DNA of 64,000 nt from a cyanobacterium PCC 7702 (lineage in GTDB: Bacteria; Cyanobacteriota; Cyanobacteriia; Cyanobacteriales; Nostocaceae). Below, piece after piece: positions 24,543 through 32,958 of the stretch. A program made the translations under genes and the position numbers. The notes below the pieces were generated by a model that had not been told where the DNA came from, ran no database searches, and saw only the letters and a program-made list of their open reading frames with translations. The stretch's first letter is position 1. Every line of letters begins with the position of its first letter. Where the stretch lies: NCBI GenBank assembly GCA_000332255.1, contig KB235926.1, positions 4,378,537 through 4,442,536 on the forward strand, given 5' to 3'.

Positions 24543-24878
24543 ATGATTAGAGAAGACATCTTGGCAAAAGAATTTGTGAGGGTCGTCAAAAACTATTACC
24601 CAAAAATCGGAGAATTATTGGATGGCTGTCATGTGAAAGTCATTACCAATTATTGGGGACGACCTCCTAAACGTTTGCAATACATAGGAATTTATTGTTC
24701 GGAACAAATGATGCCCCACGTGCAAGTTCACAAAGAAGTACTGAGGGAATTAGCGGACAACATGGGGTTAGTGCAGGTGGTATTTCTAAATGCCTCGCGG
24801 TTACTGCGGGATCCGATGTCAAAAATAAAACAATCAGATCCACGTTTGTGGTTAGATTTGCACTGGGTCGCAACATAG
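24543..24878 (+). CDS. Small hypothetical protein, 111 aa
   Basis: ATG 24543 is chosen because coding character starts there; an in-frame ATG at 24492 would add 17 residues and neither has a good ribosome binding site. The protein is mixed alpha/beta (ILAKEFVRVVKNYYPKIGEL, HVKVITNYWGRPPKRLQYIG and HKEVLRELADNMGLVQVVFL) with no signal peptide. The family is unknown. It ends 18 bases before the flavin oxidoreductase gene, so they may share a transcript. Confidence 0.6.
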   Translation: MIREDILAKEFVRVVKNYYPKIGELLDGCHVKVITNYWGRPPKRLQYIGIYCSEQMMPHVQVHKEVLRELADNMGLVQVVFLNASRLLRDPMSKIKQSDPRLWLDLHWVAT

Positions 24879-24896
24879 AAATGTAGGGCGATCGCA

Positions 24897-25901
24897 ATGA
24901 AGACCGGACTATTTTGCAATTACGAAAATCATCATCAAGACGCCCATCGCGCCATTCAAGAACAAGTTGCACTCGTCAAACACGCAGAAAGCCTGGGTTT
25001 TGATGAAGCTTGGATAACGGAACACCATTTCAACGAATTCAATCTCAGTTCCTCAATTTTAGTATTGATGGCACATCTAGCGGGTGCAACTTCCAAAATT
25101 CGCCTGGGTTCGGCGGCGGTACTGCTAGCTTTTCACAATCCGATTCGAGTAGCGGAAGACATTGCTACCCTCGATCACCTATGCGAAGGGCGACTGATTT
25201 TCGGGATAGCCAAAGGCGGTCCATTTCCCGAACAGAACAAGCATTTTGCCACGCCCATGGGTGAATCTCGTGCTAAAACTTTAGAGGCGATGGTACTGAT
25301 TCACAAACTGTTGTATGAAACAGAGGTATCGTTTAGCGGGAAATATTATCATTGCGATCGCGTTACCATCTATCCCAAACCCTTGCAGAGAAACATACCC
25401 GTGTATGTAGCCAGCGGTGACGAACAAGGTATAGATTTTGCTGCTCGTTATAGTTTTGGTTTAATGGGAGGACCGCCATTTTCACTACACAGATTGAAAA
25501 ATACTGTTGCCAGGTATCGCTCAATTAACACCAGCGGTTCTGAAAAGCTGATGTTAGCACGCTTTTTTTTCGTCGCCAAAACCAATGAAGAAGCAGTAAG
25601 CGAAGCTTTACCTTTTATCCGCAAATTCAGTCAAAAAATGAAAGCCAATGCAGCTGCGGTGATGCAAAATAACGGTAATCAACCACACAAACCGTTTACT
25701 CGCGACAATATTTGTTTTGATGAAGATTATTTGATTGAGAATTCAATTATCGGTGATGCAGCAACTTGTCGTGACAAAATCAAACGATTTCAGGATGAAT
25801 TAAATATAGATGCACTAGCATTAAAACCTTCATCTTTGCAGCTGCAAAAAAATCTGGAAAGTTTGACGCGCTATAACCAAGAAGTACGGAATTACGTCTG
25901 A
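24897..25901 (+). CDS. Luciferase-like (LLM class) flavin-dependent oxidoreductase
   Basis: This 334-residue TIM-barrel protein fits the bacterial luciferase-like monooxygenase family, which uses reduced FMN or F420. Typical blocks are AESLGFDEAWITEHHFNEF near residue 35, IRLGSAAVLLAFHNPIRVAE, TLDHLCEGRLIFGIAKGG (~95) and IPVYVASGDEQGIDFAARY. No flavin reductase gene is adjacent, so a separate reductase would supply the flavin. The substrate cannot be told from sequence. Confidence 0.9.
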   Translation: MKTGLFCNYENHHQDAHRAIQEQVALVKHAESLGFDEAWITEHHFNEFNLSSSILVLMAHLAGATSKIRLGSAAVLLAFHNPIRVAEDIATLDHLCEGRLIFGIAKGGPFPEQNKHFATPMGESRAKTLEAMVLIHKLLYETEVSFSGKYYHCDRVTIYPKPLQRNIPVYVASGDEQGIDFAARYSFGLMGGPPFSLHRLKNTVARYRSINTSGSEKLMLARFFFVAKTNEEAVSEALPFIRKFSQKMKANAAAVMQNNGNQPHKPFTRDNICFDEDYLIENSIIGDAATCRDKIKRFQDELNIDALALKPSSLQLQKNLESLTRYNQEVRNYV

Positions 25902-26039
25902 AAGTAAGCTTGGGCTTACTAAAGCTCTATCAAATAGATTAAGCAAAAAGACTCAACATCTAAATTATTTCATAGTAAAACTCATCCATTCGGCTGATGA
26001 GGCGATTTTCTTCCTTTGATAGGTTGGAGTTGAAGCAAC

Positions 26040-26061
26040 CGGATTGTAAATCTTACATCCG
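26040..26061 (+). promoter_or_regulatory. Hairpin in the hsp20 5' leader, possible thermosensor element
   Basis: CGGATTGTAA (26040-26049) pairs with TTACATCCG (26053-26061), nine base pairs with one bulged T and a three-base loop. It ends ten bases before the ribosome binding site CGGAGGG (26071-26077). Cyanobacterial hsp17 mRNA is known to carry a short RNA thermometer in its leader; whether this hairpin acts that way is inference. Confidence 0.4.
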
Positions 26062-26084
26062 ATAGATATTCGGAGGGTAAAAAT

Positions 26085-26654
26085 ATGACGTTATCCCGCT
26101 GGGACCCCTTCCGGGAAATAGAACGCTGGGATCCTTTCCGAGAAATTTCCAGCTTGCAACGGGAAATGAATCGCTTGTTCGAACGGATGATGACTACTAC
26201 TGGCGAGCGAGGGGAAGGTTTAGAATATAACTTTATACCAGCAGCTGAAATTCGCGAAGATGACGACATTATTGAACTGAGGGTTGAACTTCCTGGTATG
26301 GAAGCCAAAGACCTAGATGTAAAAGTTACAGCCGACGCTGTTTCCATCAGTGGAGAACGCAAATCGGAATCTAGAAGTGAAGAAAGGGGAATGAGACGTG
26401 ATGCCATCCGGCACACTATGCGAACAGAATTTCGCTATGGTAGATTTCAACGAGTAATTCCTTTACCGGCGAGAATTGTCAACGATAAAGTGCAAGCAGA
26501 GTTTAAGAACGGTGTTTTGTGTCTGAAGTTACCGAAAGCAGAGGAAGAAAAAAATAAAGTTGTCACCATTCACCTTGGCGAACAACAAACCCAGATGCTC
26601 AGTGGAGAATACGATCGCCAAACCCAGCAGCAATTACAATCCCAAACTAGTTAA
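26085..26654 (+). CDS. Hsp20/alpha-crystallin small heat-shock protein with inserted peptide
   Basis: This 189-residue protein has an N-terminal region rich in Trp/Arg (SRWDPFREIERWDPFREISS, a duplicated motif). The alpha-crystallin domain spans ~residues 50-160 (IELRVELPGMEAKDLDVKV, VIPLPARIVNDKVQAEFKNG, LPKAEEEKNKVV). A Gln-rich tail follows, and GGAGGG precedes the ATG. It is a holdase that binds unfolding proteins and membranes under heat stress. Residues ~106-115 (DAIRHTMRTE) come from a family B repeat and fall where the dimer-forming beta-6 strand/loop is expected, before FRYGRFQRV; relatives lack this stretch as far as I recall. Confidence 0.93.
   Translation: MTLSRWDPFREIERWDPFREISSLQREMNRLFERMMTTTGERGEGLEYNFIPAAEIREDDDIIELRVELPGMEAKDLDVKVTADAVSISGERKSESRSEERGMRRDAIRHTMRTEFRYGRFQRVIPLPARIVNDKVQAEFKNGVLCLKLPKAEEEKNKVVTIHLGEQQTQMLSGEYDRQTQQQLQSQTS
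26401..26425 (+). repeat. Family B repeat, in-frame insertion in hsp20
   Basis: ATGCCATCCGGCACACTATG then CGAAC. It is translated as DAIRHTMRTE inside the alpha-crystallin domain. Confidence 0.88.
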
Positions 26655-26712
26655 ACTTTGTAAGTGCGGAGATTTATTTATAGCTTTCATTTACTATTCA
26701 GAAACTACAAGC

Positions 26713-26764
26713 AGGATTGACAGACCAATCTTCCTCTAAATTTGGGCTGTCAGTCCTATTTTTG
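26713..26764 (+). terminator. Probable hsp20 terminator
   Basis: AGGATTGACAG (26713-26723) pairs with CTGTCAGTCCT (26747-26757), eleven pairs with one G-T, followed by ATTTTTGC. The loop is 23 bases. It lies ~60 bases after the hsp20 stop. Confidence 0.5.
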
Positions 26765-26861
26765 CTGGTACAACATAAAATTAATCTAGCTTTTTCAAAG
26801 GCAGAGGCAATAAAAATATACCTGATAACGATATAACAACTAATTTTTGGCTGGTGATATT

Positions 26862-27533
26862 ATGGCGCTTACTCCTTCAACCATGTTAGAACTGGGAACT
26901 CCAGCTGTGGACTTTCAGCTTGTTGATGTCGTCTCTGGTAAAACGATTTCGCTTGCGACTTTCTCCAACTGCAAAGCGCTGTTAGTGATGTTTATTTGTC
27001 AGCATTGTCCGTTTGTACAGCATGTTAAACATGAATTAGCACGCATTGGCAGGGACTACGCATCCAAAGGCCTTGGTATAGTTGCCATTAGTGCTAATGA
27101 TGCACATCGATATCCACAAGATGCACCCGAAAATCTTAAGGCAATGGCAGAGGAACTACAATTTAACTTTCCTTTGTGCTACGATCGCACTCAGTCTACT
27201 GCCAAAGCATATACAGCAGCTTGTACGCCCGATTTCTTTTTATTCAATGCGGAACGCAAGTTAGTGTATCGCGGACAATTGGATAGCAGTCGTCCTGGTA
27301 ACAATGTTCCTGTTAGCGGTTGCGACCTGCGAGCTGCTATTGATGCTGTTTTAACAGACCAGCCCGTCAATCCAGATCAAAAGCCCAGTATTGGCTGTAA
27401 TATCAAGTGGAAGCCTGGAAACGAGCCTGATTACTACACGGGTGCCTCTAGAAGACAAGGAATCTTTAACTTTATTAACGATCAGTTAAAACCGCGGTTT
27501 CAGTCATTGTTCCGCACAACAACACAAGGTTAA
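26862..27533 (+). CDS. Thioredoxin-fold (AhpC/TSA-like) family protein
   Basis: ATG 26862 gives a 223-residue protein. The redoxin domain (residues ~10-160) has PAVDFQLVDVVSGK, the active-site region MFICQHCPFVQHVKHEL, VAISANDAHRYPQDAPEN and FFLFNAERKLVYRGQLD. The cysteine motif is CxxCPFV rather than the classical WCGPC, as in the family of thioredoxin-like proteins that end with SIGCNIKWKPGNEPDYY. It is probably cytoplasmic and acts in peroxide or thiol chemistry; the substrate is unknown. It follows hsp20 but has its own upstream region and is not part of that transcript if the hairpin at 26713 terminates it. Confidence 0.85.
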   Translation: MALTPSTMLELGTPAVDFQLVDVVSGKTISLATFSNCKALLVMFICQHCPFVQHVKHELARIGRDYASKGLGIVAISANDAHRYPQDAPENLKAMAEELQFNFPLCYDRTQSTAKAYTAACTPDFFLFNAERKLVYRGQLDSSRPGNNVPVSGCDLRAAIDAVLTDQPVNPDQKPSIGCNIKWKPGNEPDYYTGASRRQGIFNFINDQLKPRFQSLFRTTTQG

Positions 27534-27718
27534 ATTATCTAGCTGTTCGCACAACGTCCCAAGGTAACTGCACCGGAGGAGAAAACCTTTATTGTCCGCG
27601 TTTCCTCTGGTGTACTTGCGATGATAGGAAATAGCCCATGCTGATAAAGAGAAGTTAAAAAAATCAGCAGATTTTATAGATTTGCACTAAAAATAGAGAT
27701 AGAGTTTGGATTATAAAA

Positions 27719-28123
27719 ATGAAGGCCAAAATAGGTGCTGCTGTGGGTATTGTAGCAGCGATCGCTGGCATGTATGGTAAAGTTCAAGCTCAGTCACCGC
27801 TAATTCCAACTACAACTACCGAACAATATACTTTATCCGGTGATTCCCTAGAAGGAATCAATAACAGAACAACGAACAAAGACTTTGCAAGTTTTTTTAT
27901 TCCAGAAACAAACGTTATCAACCAAACTAGCAAAAATTCGAGAGAAACTGAAAAAAATATAGTAGATACCCATTTGGGGCGGTGGCAAGTGAACAGTAGA
28001 GTTCAGTTACAAAAAGTTAATCAACTATCATCTTCAACTAATACTCCACCAATTATTTTTCAACCTGCGCAATCGGTTAACGGAAATGACGGTTTGCAAG
28101 TGCAACTAGGTATAAACAGATAA
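27719..28123 (+). CDS. Hypothetical exported protein, 134 aa
   Basis: The N-terminus has a signal peptide (KIGAAVGIVAAIAGMYGKVQAQ, likely cleavage after VQA). The mature part is Thr/Asn/Ser-rich and low in charge, with no membrane segment or Cys. It contains no motif I recognise. It is followed by a tiny membrane-protein frame and lies upstream of the EPS operon on the opposite strand. Confidence 0.6.
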   Translation: MKAKIGAAVGIVAAIAGMYGKVQAQSPLIPTTTTEQYTLSGDSLEGINNRTTNKDFASFFIPETNVINQTSKNSRETEKNIVDTHLGRWQVNSRVQLQKVNQLSSSTNTPPIIFQPAQSVNGNDGLQVQLGINR

Positions 28124-28167
28124 TACATCGGTATCCTTGGGTCAGCAAGCAAGAGGTAAGTGTCATT

Positions 28168-28284
28168 ATGGAAATAATTATATTTTTGGTTTTTTGTTTT
28201 CTGTGGATGATTGGCCTAACACTTTTAGCGGAATTCTTCTTTTATGAAGAAGAACAACGCTTTAAGGACCGTAGCTGTTTTTGA
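28168..28284 (+). CDS. Possible 38-residue single-span membrane peptide
   Basis: ATG 28168 opens a frame beginning MEIIIFLVFCFLWMIGLTLL, ending in a charged tail (YEEEQRFKDRSCF). AGAGGT lies 12 bases upstream, a little far. The hydrophobic-then-charged layout looks like a real small membrane protein, but there is no family evidence. Confidence 0.4.
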   Translation: MEIIIFLVFCFLWMIGLTLLAEFFFYEEEQRFKDRSCF

Positions 28285-28294
28285 TACAAAAAAG

Positions 28295-28317
28295 ACGTTC
28301 TCCACTGTGGAGAACGT
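28295..28317. terminator. Perfect 23-bp palindrome, probable terminator
   Basis: ACGTTCTCCAC and GTGGAGAACGT flank a single T. On the minus strand the stem is followed by CTTTTTTGTATC, as expected for a terminator of leftward transcription (the EPS operon). The + strand side is less T-rich. Confidence 0.6.
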
Positions 28318-28465
28318 ACTCAAAAACACTATCAAAGATACCAGCCAATCTGAAAAGGTTGACGGCACAATGATTGATTTGCATGGAGTTAATGGAATAC
28401 AATTACTTTCTAGCCAATTTTTGTGTCAAGGCTTTGTCATTAGTGTGTTGAAATTGTGAATAAAA

Positions 28466-28486
28466 TCACCTGCTTTTAGCAGGTGA
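28466..28486 (-). terminator. Terminator of the EPS operon
   Basis: TCACCTGCT (28466-28474) and AGCAGGTGA (28478-28486) form a perfect 9-bp stem with a three-base loop. On the minus strand it is followed by TTTTATTC. It lies 115 bases past the last EPS gene's stop. Confidence 0.7.
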
Positions 28487-28600
28487 CGAGAATATGGTGT
28501 ATATGCAAAACCTAATACTTAGAAATAGCAGGTCTGTGTGAAAAAGATTTATCGCTTATGTATAAATTGTATGACAGCTAGCTAATTATTTCTCAATTAC

Positions 28601-30028
28601 TTAGTAAGCGCCTGTTTTTTGCAAAACAACTTTTACGGTCTTAAGTAAAATTTTTAGATCCAGCCAAAAAGACCAATTTTCAATGTATGCAATGTCTAAT
28701 TTGAAGGCGTCTTCAAAGTTATCGATGTCAGAACGTCCAGAAACTTGCCACAAACCAGTTATACCCGGAAGAACTTCCTGTCTGATCAAGTGACGACTTG
28801 TAAACTTTTCTACATCTCTACAAGGAAGAGGACGGGGACCAACCAGACTCATTTCTCCTAAAAAAACATTAAACAGTTGCGGTAGCTCATCTAAACTATA
28901 GCGACGTAAAAATTTGCCTACTGGAGTGACACGCGGGTCATCTTTGATTTTAAAAAGAATTCCGTCTTTAATTTCATTTTTGGCTTCTAGAGAAGCTTGC
29001 AATTTTTCTGCATCGACGATCATGGTACGGAATTTCCAAATTTTAAATTTGCGTCCGTGCAAACCAATTCGGTCTTGTCTAAAGAAGATGGGACCGGGAG
29101 AATCAAACTTAATTAATATGACAATTAATAGATAAACAGGAGATAGCAATAATAGTAATATAATAGAGCAGCAAAGGTCGAAACAACGCTTGAGCAAAAA
29201 ATCAGTACCGATAATAAATGGTGCTGAAATCGTCATACAAGGCACTCCACCAATTAGCCAAAATGTCGATTTGGGATGGCGAAGTTCGCTTTTGGATGGT
29301 AGTATTCTGACAGTGATACCAGCAGTACGAAAATCCCAGAAAATATACAAACGGTCTTTGATGGCGTTCCAGGAAACAAATGCTTCGACAATTCCTTGTC
29401 GACGCAAATATTCAAAAGTTGTTTCTCGATTGCGTAAATCTAAGCAGCTGGAATTAGCTATCCCCTGTATGGTGTAGCAATTTTCTTTTTCTATGATTTT
29501 GACGTGACTTTCTTTTTCTTCCGGATTCGTAATCAGAAAAATAGAATGGCGCATGACTCCTTTTTGGCGTAATAATTTGGTAACTAAATCAAATAGATAG
29601 CGCTGCGTGCATATAAATGTTATGGATAATAACCAAAAAATTATCAGATCTGAGCAAGGAATATAACTACTTTGTTCGTAAACAAAAGTAATAAGTAATA
29701 GGAACAATTGAGATGTAGAAACAGTTTGGAATAAACTGGAATAGTTTCGGCGATAAGAACCTGATTTATATAAACCTTTAATGGCGATGGTACCGATTTG
29801 CAAAGCCAGAGCAAGGATTAAGAAAGATGTTTTTTTCATCCCAGAATAATGGGAGGTAGGACTATAAATTACTGTGAGTTCCCAAGCAAGGGTAAGAGAA
29901 AGAATGTCTAAAAATATCAGGGATAGCACCCGAGATAATCTGACGAGCAATCCTCTTTGGATTCTGGAACCTTTTGCAGATCTCAGATCTGGTTTGAAAC
30001 TAACGACTGGTATAGATTCAACAGTCAT
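28601..30028 (-). CDS. Polyprenyl glycosylphosphotransferase (initiating EPS sugar transferase)
   Basis: This 475-residue membrane protein transfers the first sugar phosphate to undecaprenyl phosphate (WcaJ/WbaP type). It has four N-terminal membrane segments, a central Rossmann-like domain and the conserved C-terminal transferase domain (~280-475). The latter has the membrane re-entrant helix ([20 protein letters not shown]), [52 protein letters not shown] and [14 protein letters not shown]. It is the last gene of the leftward operon. The sugar donor is not predictable. Confidence 0.95.
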   Translation of the reverse strand: MTVESIPVVSFKPDLRSAKGSRIQRGLLVRLSRVLSLIFLDILSLTLAWELTVIYSPTSHYSGMKKTSFLILALALQIGTIAIKGLYKSGSYRRNYSSLFQTVSTSQLFLLLITFVYEQSSYIPCSDLIIFWLLSITFICTQRYLFDLVTKLLRQKGVMRHSIFLITNPEEKESHVKIIEKENCYTIQGIANSSCLDLRNRETTFEYLRRQGIVEAFVSWNAIKDRLYIFWDFRTAGITVRILPSKSELRHPKSTFWLIGGVPCMTISAPFIIGTDFLLKRCFDLCCSIILLLLLSPVYLLIVILIKFDSPGPIFFRQDRIGLHGRKFKIWKFRTMIVDAEKLQASLEAKNEIKDGILFKIKDDPRVTPVGKFLRRYSLDELPQLFNVFLGEMSLVGPRPLPCRDVEKFTSRHLIRQEVLPGITGLWQVSGRSDIDNFEDAFKLDIAYIENWSFWLDLKILLKTVKVVLQKTGAY

Positions 30029-30085
30029 ACTTTCCTGTCTCCTGCAAAACTGGAAGTTGAGAAGCTTGAATTTTTCAGTGAGTAA

Positions 30086-31237
30086 TTAACGCTTGGGAGC
30101 TTGCTCGAAAGCTCTTGCAACAGCATTCCACGCTGATTTGCGATGAAAATTTGAGTCATACAGCAAAGGACGTTTATTAAGCTGGAAAAGCCAAGTATAA
30201 CGATCGCTCAATCCCCAAGTTAAAACTGCAATCACTGCTTTTTCATCTAGCACCGTTGACAGATAGTCTTCGTAAACAGCAGCGACAATGCGATCGCGTT
30301 GTGCGATATCTAAAGGTAATCCCTGGTCTTTGACGTCTAATTCGGTGATGAAAATTTTCAGACCAAGACTAGCTACATCTTTAAGAAAGTTTCTCAGTTT
30401 GCTGGGATGGAAGCGAGTTTGACTGTCGATCGCTCTGAGATGAGCTTGGATACCAAGAGCGTGTACAGGTGTTTTTTGCGATTTCAGACGCTCCAGCAGT
30501 TGCAATACAGCTGCTCTTTGAGCGTTGTCCCTGGGAGTATCGTAATCTAACCAGCGATCGTTATATACAAGAATTGCCTGGGGGTCTGCAGCTGCTGCTG
30601 TTCGGAAAGCAAGATCGATATAGTCTTCACCTACAAAACGCAACCAGGGTGTAAGCAGCAAACCATCACGACGTTGACTGCGTTTGACGTCGATCGCTTC
30701 ATTGACTACATCCCAGGAATATATCTTGCCGGCATAATGCTTGGTAACTCTTGTAATATGCTCTACTAATAATCTTTCAGCATTTTCACTGTTAATTGTC
30801 TTCTTAAACCAGCTGGGTAGTGCTCGATCCCATACCAAAGGAGTTCCTCGAAATAACATTCTATGCTTACTAGCAAACTTTGCTAGCCAATCGCCTTTGC
30901 TAAAGTCAAAAGTATTTGGAGTCGGACGCAAAGCTAGCCATTTGAGGTCGTTTTCCGCTACTAACATGGCACAATCTTTGACAAAAATATCTGCAAATTC
31001 GGCGTCCGACACAAGTATATCTCGACCGGTTGCAGCTCCGTAAATTATTCCTTTGGCTGCTGCACGTTGTTTTAAGGAAGCTTGTCCGATAACTTGAAAT
31101 TTTCTTTTGGAATCAAAAAGTAAGGGAATTTGCTTATCTTGATAGGCTGCTTTTGTGGTTACGGTTGTCATACCTACCAGACTTGCTAAAGTCATTTTAA
31201 TAGCACGTCGCCGAGAGAGAGATTTAGGAATAAACAT
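30086..31237 (-). CDS. GH10-family endoglycanase (endo-1,4-beta-xylanase-like)
   Basis: This 383-residue TIM-barrel glycosidase has GH10 landmarks: ENDLKWLALRP (~95), GTPLVWDRALPSWF (~131), the catalytic acid E180 in WDVVNEA and the nucleophile E299 in FITELDV. The N-terminus (SRRRAIKMTLASLVGMTTV) looks Tat-like, so it is probably exported. It is embedded in the EPS operon between the polyprenyl transferase and the WecG-like gene. A likely role is trimming or releasing the chain the operon makes rather than feeding on plant xylan; that is inference. Confidence 0.93.
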   Translation of the reverse strand: MFIPKSLSRRRAIKMTLASLVGMTTVTTKAAYQDKQIPLLFDSKRKFQVIGQASLKQRAAAKGIIYGAATGRDILVSDAEFADIFVKDCAMLVAENDLKWLALRPTPNTFDFSKGDWLAKFASKHRMLFRGTPLVWDRALPSWFKKTINSENAERLLVEHITRVTKHYAGKIYSWDVVNEAIDVKRSQRRDGLLLTPWLRFVGEDYIDLAFRTAAAADPQAILVYNDRWLDYDTPRDNAQRAAVLQLLERLKSQKTPVHALGIQAHLRAIDSQTRFHPSKLRNFLKDVASLGLKIFITELDVKDQGLPLDIAQRDRIVAAVYEDYLSTVLDEKAVIAVLTWGLSDRYTWLFQLNKRPLLYDSNFHRKSAWNAVARAFEQAPKR

Positions 31238-31281
31238 TGTCTGTGAGCAGTTAGTTGTAGAAACAAATAATTGACTTTCAC

Positions 31282-32118
31282 CTAAGTTTTGACTTTAGAT
31301 ATTTCTAAATAGGTTTTTAAAAATCTTACTATCCATTCTCGAAAGAGACGATAAAAAAATAGCGGATTACCAAAAATATAACGCTGCCATAAACGTTGGG
31401 GTTCTATAAGTAAGCGAGTTAACCATTCAAAACCGCGATCGGTTAACCAACGAGGACCCCTGCAGACGCTATCAGTGTAATAATCAAGGCAAGCTCCTAA
31501 AGGCAGGAAAACTTTTGCATTTATATGATTGAAATTGTCAAGAATCCAACGTTCTTGCAGTGGCATGCCAAAGCCAACATAGAGTATATCAGGTTGAAAT
31601 CTGTTAATTTCACTAATAATTAATTCATTTTCTGGCCCATATTTTTGAAAATAGCCATGATGTCCTTTCACTTTTAAATTCGGTGCGATCGCTTTAAACT
31701 TGGCGATCGCTTTATCTACTGTACCAGGCTTTCCCGCTAGCAAAAATAGGGAAACATTTTCTCTTTCACAAGCTAATACTAAATCTTCTATGTAATCAGG
31801 ACAGGTCATGCGATGTTCCTGTCTGACGCAGTGTCCGCAACACTTTGCTCCCCACAAAACACCAAATCCATCACAAAATACTAAATCAGATTCATTAATA
31901 AATTTTCTGTACCAAGGTAATTCGTAAGCAAAATTCATAGCTCTAATATTCACGTTAGCTATAATCGTTTTTTTTTTAAACTTTGCGGCTTGGACAATAT
32001 AATCTATTAATTGCCAAACTCGAACTTTATGAAATCTAATCCCTAATAATACTATTTCCTCAAAAATCTTTTTGCTACCCCCAAAATTCATATTTTTACC
32101 ACTGACCATATTCATCAA
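31282..32118 (-). CDS. WecG/TagA/CpsF-family glycosyltransferase (GT26)
   Basis: The 278-residue protein matches the GT26 family that adds N-acetylmannosamine(uronate) or a similar sugar to lipid-linked intermediates. Typical blocks are KTIIANVNIRAMNFAYE, DLVFCDGFGVLWGAK, LFLLAGKPGTVDKAIAKF, PDILYVGFGMPLQERWI and FLPLGACLDYYTD. Its start overlaps the upstream GT2 gene by 23 bases; internal ATGs a few codons later are possible. Confidence 0.93.
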   Translation of the reverse strand: MMNMVSGKNMNFGGSKKIFEEIVLLGIRFHKVRVWQLIDYIVQAAKFKKKTIIANVNIRAMNFAYELPWYRKFINESDLVFCDGFGVLWGAKCCGHCVRQEHRMTCPDYIEDLVLACERENVSLFLLAGKPGTVDKAIAKFKAIAPNLKVKGHHGYFQKYGPENELIISEINRFQPDILYVGFGMPLQERWILDNFNHINAKVFLPLGACLDYYTDSVCRGPRWLTDRGFEWLTRLLIEPQRLWQRYIFGNPLFFYRLFREWIVRFLKTYLEISKVKT

Positions 32119-32956
32119 ATATTAATTTTCCTATTTGTTTTCTCCAAATATATTTCATCCTTTGAACTAATGGTGGCTGCAGAAATTGCTTGGGTAAAAG
32201 TGTTAATAATTCTTTGACAACCCAAATTGAGTAAAAAAATTGCCTTTGTCTTACTAAATTCTGTGATGTTTGTTTAGCAAATTCCGAACCTACTTGCCAA
32301 CTTTCACTAATTTGTTTAAATTTATGCCTGGGTTTACCACTAAAACCGTTTAGTGAATATGAAGCTAAAGGTGTTTTAACGTAATAAAAGCGAAATCCGC
32401 GTGTATATGCTCTAAAAATAAAGTCATAGTCCGCTGCTATAGAGTAATTGATATTAAAAAGACCTATTTGTTCGTAAACAGATTTTCTTACAAAACAGCT
32501 AGGATGATTGAGAGTAAATTTAAATAATAATTTTTCCAGACTTCCCGGAATAAATGTATTTAAATATTTGCCATTATTGTAGTTGTCTATAGGAGAATAA
32601 ACAATATCAATTTCGGGATTTTGAAAAACATTTTCGACTATCTCTAAAGCTTGTTCATTATACCAATCATCAGCGTTAATAATGCCAACAACTTGTCCAC
32701 TGCTACAAATAATTCCTTTATTGATAGCATCGTAAATACCATTATCTTTCTCTGATATGAAAATATTTATTTTGTCTAGATAACGACGAATTATTTCTAA
32801 ACTTCCGTCCTGGGAACCTCCGTCTACAACAATGTACTCTAAATCTGAGCGTAAATTTTGATTCAGAACGCTTGTAATAGTTTTTTCAATTGTTGTCACC
32901 GCATTGTATATGGGGGTAATAATAGATATTTTCATTAGTTCGCAACTCAAACCCAC
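32096..32956 (-). CDS. Family 2 glycosyltransferase
   Basis: This 286-residue GT-A enzyme starts ISIITPIYNAVTTIEKTI and has the nucleotide-sugar motifs YIVVDGGSQDGS (~45), SEKDNGIYDAINKGI (~70), IINADDWYN (the DxD-type DD, ~95) and DYDFIFRAYTRG. No membrane segment is apparent. It probably adds one sugar to the lipid-linked EPS unit at the cytoplasmic face. The gene overlaps the next one and lies two bases from the GT4 gene upstream, so translation is tightly coupled. Confidence 0.92.
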   Translation of the reverse strand: MGLSCELMKISIITPIYNAVTTIEKTITSVLNQNLRSDLEYIVVDGGSQDGSLEIIRRYLDKINIFISEKDNGIYDAINKGIICSSGQVVGIINADDWYNEQALEIVENVFQNPEIDIVYSPIDNYNNGKYLNTFIPGSLEKLLFKFTLNHPSCFVRKSVYEQIGLFNINYSIAADYDFIFRAYTRGFRFYYVKTPLASYSLNGFSGKPRHKFKQISESWQVGSEFAKQTSQNLVRQRQFFYSIWVVKELLTLLPKQFLQPPLVQRMKYIWRKQIGKLIFDEYGQW

Positions 32957-32958
32957 AA

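Noticed and set aside
25982-26416. 144-codon minus-strand frame across hsp20
   Set aside because: It is the Ser/Arg-rich antisense shadow of the hsp20 gene and its leader.
28244-28459. 71-codon frame containing the 23-bp palindrome
   Set aside because: The palindrome fits a terminator better; the frame overlaps the 28168 peptide and lacks a ribosome binding site.
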